This document shows positions 58,389 to 64,000 of a stretch of 64,000 bases of DNA, piece after piece (the stretch's first letter is position 1; the number at the start of each line of letters is the position of its first letter). The position numbers were made by a program, and so were the translations under genes. The notes under the pieces are model-generated. The model was not told where the DNA came from. It made no database searches and was given only the letters and a program-made list of their open reading frames with translations. Source of the DNA: Flaccisagitta enflata (taxonomy: Eukaryota; Chaetognatha; Sagittoidea; Aphragmophora); assembly GCA_965153355.1 (NCBI GenBank), contig OZ231128.1:31868001-31932000 (forward strand). Reading direction: 5' to 3'.

Positions 58389-59732
58389 TGTGAGTGATAT
58401 ACTAAAAGATGTCTCTCAACAATGCGGCACAAGTGTCAAACAGTTGGAAGAAACTCAGGAGTAAGAAAAACATTGCATATTCTCAAACACTGCATTGGTT
58501 TCTCCGCGACAGAGGGTTCCATCATGAAAAGGCTGCAAGATTTGTAAATTCAACTCAGTGTGTCATGTCTGACCGATCGAGCATCTGATACATGACAGAA
58601 TCCAAGAATTCAAATCGCCGAATCAACGTATTACTACATGCATCACTCCTAGTTTTCCATTTAGCAAAACTGACTTAGCAAACACCCATTCTGAGTCTGA
58701 CCCAAAAGACTAGTTCTTACCAAATACAGATAAGGGCAAATGATTGTTACCTGTTTAACCAAAATTCAACAAATTACCCGAGGGTTACATTGTTAAGAAA
58801 CCATACCCTTAAAGGATATAAATCATTGGTAATGCTATCTGACATGGTGAGTGACAACATACTTAAAACAATGACAGAATTGTCAACAGTGAAACTGACA
58901 GTTTACAGTAGTCAATCAGATCGTACATGCATAGTGACAAAAGTGACAACACTGACAATGACAATGATTCTCAAATGATTCTCAAAGTTCACCTAGATCT
59001 AGGGGCTGAAAAAAACCCAATAGCTTAATTTACATAAAAGCATAATTCTAGTTGGCTTGTTGCCCTTGTGAGATGAAATTCTATATGAAGAAAGCCCATG
59101 GTTTTGCAAAGCTTCAGTTCCTATTTTATCTCACTGAGTTAACTAGAAGTATGCTTTTCATCAATTTCATGTAAATCAAGCTAAATATTGAAACATGTTA
59201 GTTTCATCTCGGGTTTTTCTCTACCCTCAGGTCAAGGTGAAGTGATATTGACATTTATTCATTTTCACTTTTAGCAATGACACTAGCATGATTTACATCA
59301 CATGCGCAACTGTGATTAATATAATCTTTTCTTAAATTGGTTTTGTATTCATCAAAACTGGTGAAATATCTTAGATCCATATGAATCATTGAAGTTGAGA
59401 TCTTGGAAATCAACTACTTATGATGTTCTTCATGTCCAATCACTACTAGAAAAATAAGTTCAGTTTCCATGAGCAATAATGTCTGTACCAAATAGGCTCA
59501 ATACCCTCAATGTCTTACAAACTCTTTAACATCATAGCAATCTTTTTAGAATGCTTCAAAATAGTATACACCTGTAGAGTATGGTTTGAAAAGGTCATTT
59601 GTAAGTAATTCGGTATCAAATTTTGAAAAAAAACGAACTTTGAAAAAAACCCTGATAAAAACCGTTTTTTTTAAATTAACCGGGTTTTTTTGTTTTTTTT
59701 TTTTCAAAAATTTGGTTTATTTACATTCCCTG
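58389..59732. other. Right interior of the hAT relic, low copy
   Basis: AT-rich, non-repetitive, with only short frames (for example 58790-58978, Thr/Val/Ser-rich, no motif). An inverted pair related to TTACATAAAAGCATAATTCT lies at 59027-59063 and 59133-59180, able to form a 150 bp hairpin. Confidence 0.5.
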
Positions 59733-60566
59733 TTCACCCATAAGAGATCCTTTTAAAAAACTCGATTTTTTCATTTCCATTTTGGAAAAATGAATCCTGT
59801 GCTCTGTGAAACAAGCATCAGTTTTAAAGGAACACTGCTTCGAAACGAATAAAGTTATAGATCTCAGATTGGTCCCATATTAAAGAGTTGTCTTTGCTCT
59901 TTAAAATGCGACCAATCCGGGGTCTGTAGCTCAATTCATTTAGAAGCAGTGCTCCTCCAAAGTTGATGATACTCGGTGGTGAAAGGTGGCCCCATGAGAT
60001 TGTGGAGGAGCGCCGTTCAACCATCAACTTCCACAATCTGGCGAAGGCAAAGACGCTCAAAATTAAAGCAATAACCAAAATCATGTTACCAACTGACGGA
60101 CTGACCAACCAGCTTACTCATGGAACAAAAAAAATACCAACAGGAGGAAAAACGCGATGTGAAGCTTCCACATTGGGAAAATCATCTTTGAACAATTTGA
60201 TATCAAATAAGAAATGCTACTCAACTGCATGGTACTTTTTCAGCTCACTTTTTCTCTCAAAGGTAACTAATTTAAATCAATTTGAATTTTGAATCTAGAT
60301 TGTACTTTTGCTTCATTTGTTCTGACATGGTATAAGGATAAAGCAACGCTTTCTCAAAGTAGTAACATATTGGCATTTATTCAAATTTTGAGGATTTATT
60401 CACTCATCTTTGACAGGTAAACTACTTGGAATCAAACCATTGCAATTTCAGATAACAAAATCGGAGCTCAAGAGCTGTTTTGAACATTTTTCAGAAATCA
60501 ATTATCATGTCTAGGGGCTGAGAAATGTCGTTTTGTAATCGGCGTGTTGGCGTGAAAAACCCTGTA

Positions 60567-60594
60567 TTTACCTATTATGTTTTGTCCGCTGACT

Positions 60595-60637
<43 letters not shown>

Positions 60638-60956
60638 AATCAACGTTGGTGATGCATTGAAAAACATTTTTCTCTTTCTCTCCCTGCCTCCCATTCCTGT
60701 CTCGCTTTACACGGGATGGTTTCTATCTCTGTCTCGCTCACGCTTCTTTTCGAAGCTAATGATGTTGGCGGCATTGAAATCCATTTGAATAAAAAGCAAA
60801 GAGAGGTCGTCAAGTAGGAACCCGCGAGCTTTGCGTGGGATCAAAATGGTGAAGGAGATGGATGGCGGCGGATATGACGGTGAACGCTTATGTGGGCAAG
60901 GGCATCTACAAATGCTGCGAAATGGGTGAGGCGAGATGGTAGAGATGGAAGTCGGA

Positions 60957-60987
<31 letters not shown>

Positions 60988-61610
60988 CAGAGAGACAGAG
61001 AGACAGACAGGGAGACAGAGAGAGACAGAGAGACAGACAGAGAGACCGCGAGAGATAGAGCGGCACAGACACAGATAGCGACAGACATAAGTAAAGACAG
61101 TGAAAGCGTCATTTACAAGGCCCTCTTCCATTTGTTTCAGTTTGGGTATAGTGAGGGATATTTTTCCATATTGTCATAGAAACAAACAGTCGGACGGGAA
61201 GGTAGACTAAAGGTAGACTAAAGGTAGACTAAAGGTCAATTGAGAGCATATACGCAAAAAGACATATTGACATTTACACAAATCAATTATGCACAATTTT
61301 AACTGATGAACTCTGTTCATTGACATGAACGTCAGTTGGAAATCAACAGTTGGATAAATACTCGGCAGTTTTTTTAGACTTCGACTACGACGAGCCCTCC
61401 CCCATTACAAAAACGACAAGCTCTTTCTACAAAAAAAAGTGTGAAAAAATGAGTGGAGGGCATAAATAAGCTTATATGTGCCTTAAAGGTTATAACCGCC
61501 TCTTTGTAGGATCAACGAGGAACATCAATTAGCATCGGTCCATTTCATTGCGTAATCGAGATTTAAGAGAAGGACAGAAATGAAGAGAACGGATTCCTTT
61601 AAACTAATTA
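60567..61610. other. Low-copy block with GA tracts, no gene
   Basis: (GA)n at 60597-60632, (GA)/(GACA) at 60957-61075, and three perfect copies of GGTAGACTAAA at 61200-61232. The remainder is unique with no recognised frame. Confidence 0.5.
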
Positions 61611-61892
61611 GGGCCAGTTTCTAGACATAGATAATCGCGTTTTTAACGGGCCACTCGGTCGCTCGGTACGTTTGTTCGCTCGCACCGCTCACTCCACTCA
61701 CTCGCTCCGCAGTGCTCCGCTTCGCTACACTCACTTTGCTTGCTCACTTCGATCACTTGCTCTGTTCCCGGGCTTGCTCACTCACTTTGATCACTCCCTC
61801 GTGGGACAGTTGAAATTCATGAATATGTGTTCATGCCGAAAACGCGTTCAACGGGAACAAACGCGTTTTTGGTCATCACTAGAAACACGCCC
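61611..61892 (-). mobile_element. Family E element, third locus
   Basis: GGGCCAGTTTCTAGACATAG at the left, TCACTAGAAACACGCCC at the right, interior of CGCTCACTC / TTGCTCACTC words. Flanks are TTA on the left and TTG on the right (one base off a perfect 3 bp duplication). Confidence 0.75.
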
Positions 61893-62264
61893 TTGAATGA
61901 AGGCGTGCTGAGGAATCTTCTTTGATCTTTTCACATACTCACGCCTTGGGACACGTGATCGGTAATTGTAACTTACTGCATCTCAGCTTTGTTTGTTCAC
62001 AATCAACTGTACATCCCTCATGATGTTTATTCACATGACTGATATGAAGTACCAAAGATTGAATCAGTTTAGAATATAAACACGGACAAATACATAAAAA
62101 AGAGGACTAGGACATTTGAAATAAAAAGGTTGGACGAGTCGTATGCAAGAATGGGCCATTAATGGACACTTAGCTAAAATTTTGCATTCAAATTTCACCA
62201 TGCTCTAAGTTTTTTCACCATTGTTTCTGTTTGTCTGTCATTCGATCTGTCTGTTTGTCTGTCC

Positions 62265-62357
<93 letters not shown>

Positions 62358-62916
62358 TATGATAATTGTTCCCATTGACGTACCCCTGACATGCACATAT
62401 GACATTAGTTAAAAGTATAAAACAAGTAACGTGGGGTGACAATATCGTCGCGGATGGGTGGGCAGGGGCGTAACACCCCTCGACGCAAGAAGAAAAAAAG
62501 AAAAAAAAAGAAAAAAAAACAGGTGGTACTTACATCATCCGGGTAATCAACGATTCTGTCAATTATCACACTCACTCACTGCAGCAACTGAAATCATTTT
62601 TCTCGACGATGGCTGGCGATAATTAGTCTCATCCTTTTACTTGGATCTCTCACTCGATGGTGATTAGTCACTTCCACTCATCATGTCGTAGGCGCAATCT
62701 GTCCATCGCTTAACCGCAACTTTTCCAATGCCTTGTCCGTTTTTTCTTTTTCCCCCCTTTTCTCATCGTCTATCTGATGTAAATGAAAAAAGAAGATTTC
62801 TGCGTAATTACGCTGCGCACGACTGGACGAGGGCTTACGGAACAATGAGTGTGCTTCAGATTTATAATGCACTTGGACCAACTGTAGCGCCTCATTCCAT
62901 ACATATGTATAATGGT
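61893..62916. other. Low-copy block with (TC)n, no gene recognised
   Basis: (TC)n at 62267-62354. A short family A scrap GTCGCGGATGGGTGGGCAGG lies at about 62449-62468. A minus-strand GATGAT|GTAAGT word near 62530-62541 looks like a splice donor but no exon can be built around it. Confidence 0.4.
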
Positions 62917-63003
62917 GTTAGTGTTGGTGTTAGTGTAACTGTGTAAGTGTTAGTGTTAGTGTTAGTGTTAAAGTTGATGTTAGTGAAAGTGTTAGACTGT
63001 TAG
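62917..63003. repeat. (GTTAGT)n hexanucleotide repeat
   Basis: About 14 imperfect GTTAGT/GTTGGT units. Confidence 0.9.
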
Positions 63004-63841
63004 TGTTCATTCAGATTATACAATAGTAAGTATTGGAAAAGATCTAAACAAGAAAGATATGGTTCGTTATGGATGAAGTCAGAATTGTAGGCGTGAAGTA
63101 ACTTTTCATATTTTGCCCTTGAACTACAATTCTTTTTATTGCCGAGATTCTATTTTGCATAAAACATGAATTGATGCGCCAAATTCCACAGATTCGTCCC
63201 ACAATTAGTGTCGTTATCACCGATTGTCATTCCACCCGCCGATTTGTCATCTTCAAACCGAGCCGACATTTCTGTCAGATGAAATTGTCACCAACTCCAG
63301 AGCCTATCTATTACGAGGATTGAATGAAAATATTCTGTAGGAGTGAGATATACCTTTTTTACTCCTCATGGCTCTTTTGTGCAATTGTTGTCCTTTTTTA
63401 AAAGCAAATAGGTAATTATCTTCTCTCTTTTTTCCTTTGATGTATTTTCCTTTGGTTGAACTCTTCACTTCCCTGCGATGTCGCTCCATAGATACATTGA
63501 TGACCATTATCTTTTTTTAATGTCTTAGTTTAATTTCTGCCACGCCGGTTTAGTTCTCTCACATGGCAAACTGCGTCACTGGTTATGTCTATGATCATTC
63601 GTTTGTATTTACGAGATGAATTGAAACTGTAGTGCTCAACCTAATTGTTTTGCCAATCCCTAAATAGATCATAGTCATTAAAACGTAAAGGGGCAAGTCC
63701 ATTAAATTCAAACCTTTGAGTAAAACAGTTAATGAATCAATTCGATCAATCATTCAATCAGTAACCCCTTTTACAAATGTGTTCTCAATTCCTATTTTTC
63801 CGGGGCTCGATCATTAGTTAAACGATTGTCGATTGCTGACG
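63004..63841. other. Low-copy sequence, nothing recognised
   Basis: AT-rich unique DNA with no credible gene, RNA or element end. Confidence 0.5.

Positions 63842-63931
<90 letters not shown>
63842..63931. repeat. (GA)n(GACA)n microsatellite
   Basis: (GA)n to about 63900 then (GACA)n to about 63931. Confidence 0.97.
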
Positions 63932-64000
63932 GCCAGAGACAGACTTATACATTTAGACAGAAGCTGTTTATACAAACGGACAGCCAAACAAATAGTCAAA

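Larger units (their letters stand above)
55336..59732. mobile_element. 4.4 kb hAT-type transposon relic with 8 bp TSD
   Basis: Ends CAGGGAATGTAA and TTACATTCCCTG (12 of 12 inverted), with AAAAACC-rich subterminal repeats (CCGGTTTTTATTG at the left, CCGTTTTTTTTAAATTAACC at the right). They are bracketed by the identical octamer TTCACCCA (55328-55335 and 59733-59740). An 8 bp duplication with CAGG-type ends is the hallmark of hAT elements. No transposase frame longer than about 60 codons survives. Much of the interior is later family A and B insertions and a TTAGGG-like tract. Confidence 0.85.
55184..60564. mobile_element. Outer TA-flanked element (Tc1/mariner-type), split by a hAT-type element
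   Basis: The left end CAGGGTTATTCACGCCAACA(CGCCGATTACAAAAC) is matched by its reverse complement ending at 60564 with very few changes. Weaker inverted similarity continues for about 150 bp (GAGCTCCGATTTTGTT on both sides). TA stands at 55182-55183 and 60565-60566. Removing 55336-59732 leaves about 980 bp, too short and with no frame for a transposase, so this is a non-autonomous relic. The superfamily is inferred from TA and the CAGGG end. Confidence 0.8.

Noticed and set aside
62500-62640. Minus-strand splice-donor-like GATGAT|GTAAGT with short open frame upstream
   Set aside because: The frame meets a stop within about 40 bases and no acceptor-exon combination works.

Overview
This is a gene-poor, repeat-saturated stretch of eukaryotic nuclear DNA. 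I recognise no intact protein-coding gene, rRNA, tRNA or CRISPR array. Almost every long open reading frame lies in a microsatellite or a short-period tandem array. The long dinucleotide, tri- and tetranucleotide tracts, several DNA-transposon relics with clean target-site duplications, and a degenerate TTAGGG tract suggest an animal genome. A marine invertebrate is my guess, because the commonest elements (flanks + short tandem core + ACGG microsatellite + terminal hairpin) recall the pearl/CvA elements of bivalves and DINE-1/Helentron-like elements. The species cannot be told from the sequence.

Layout: (1) 1-8877, left flank with microsatellites, a family-D element and family A and B copies. 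(2) 8878-25790, left arm of a very large inverted duplication. (3) 25791-35123, a 9.3 kb single-copy spacer holding two miniature transposons (30040-30447, 34462-35095), a second family-D element and a few coding-like ORF scraps. (4) 35124-52802, right arm, the reverse complement of the left arm, nearly identical by eye apart from microsatellite lengths, small indels and a 767 bp miniature transposon present only here (42125-42891). (5) 52803-64000, right flank. Its main feature is a 5.4 kb nest (55184-60564): a TA-flanked Tc1/mariner-type inverted-repeat element interrupted by a 4.4 kb hAT-type element with an 8 bp target duplication, itself filled with family A and B copies and the TTAGGG tract.

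Names used here. Family A: 130-210 bp, AACAAGGCC hairpin, then (ACGG)n, then hairpin GTCGCGTGTCCGCGAC, then TAAAAA; '+' means this order. A2: the same plan with GATGCGTCC at the hairpin. Family B: 0.5-0.9 kb, a one-sided head, then long terminal inverted repeats (GGCAGCGGCCCC...) around a 20-21 bp tandem array, often with ACGG, ending CTGCCCAAAAA. C: about 600 bp, built on a tandem dimer of about 214 bp. D: head hairpin, GTC-rich microsatellite, and a long tandem array. E: about 265 bp inverted-repeat element with a 3 bp target duplication. H: about 700 bp element with GGCCTTRATTTA ends.

The most interesting signal is that A, A2 and one D copy carry a 9-11 nt terminal motif whose complement occurs both next to it (hairpin) and at the opposite end. 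The three segments change together between variants. The window also serves as a stratigraphic record of nested insertions, several with reconstructable empty sites.
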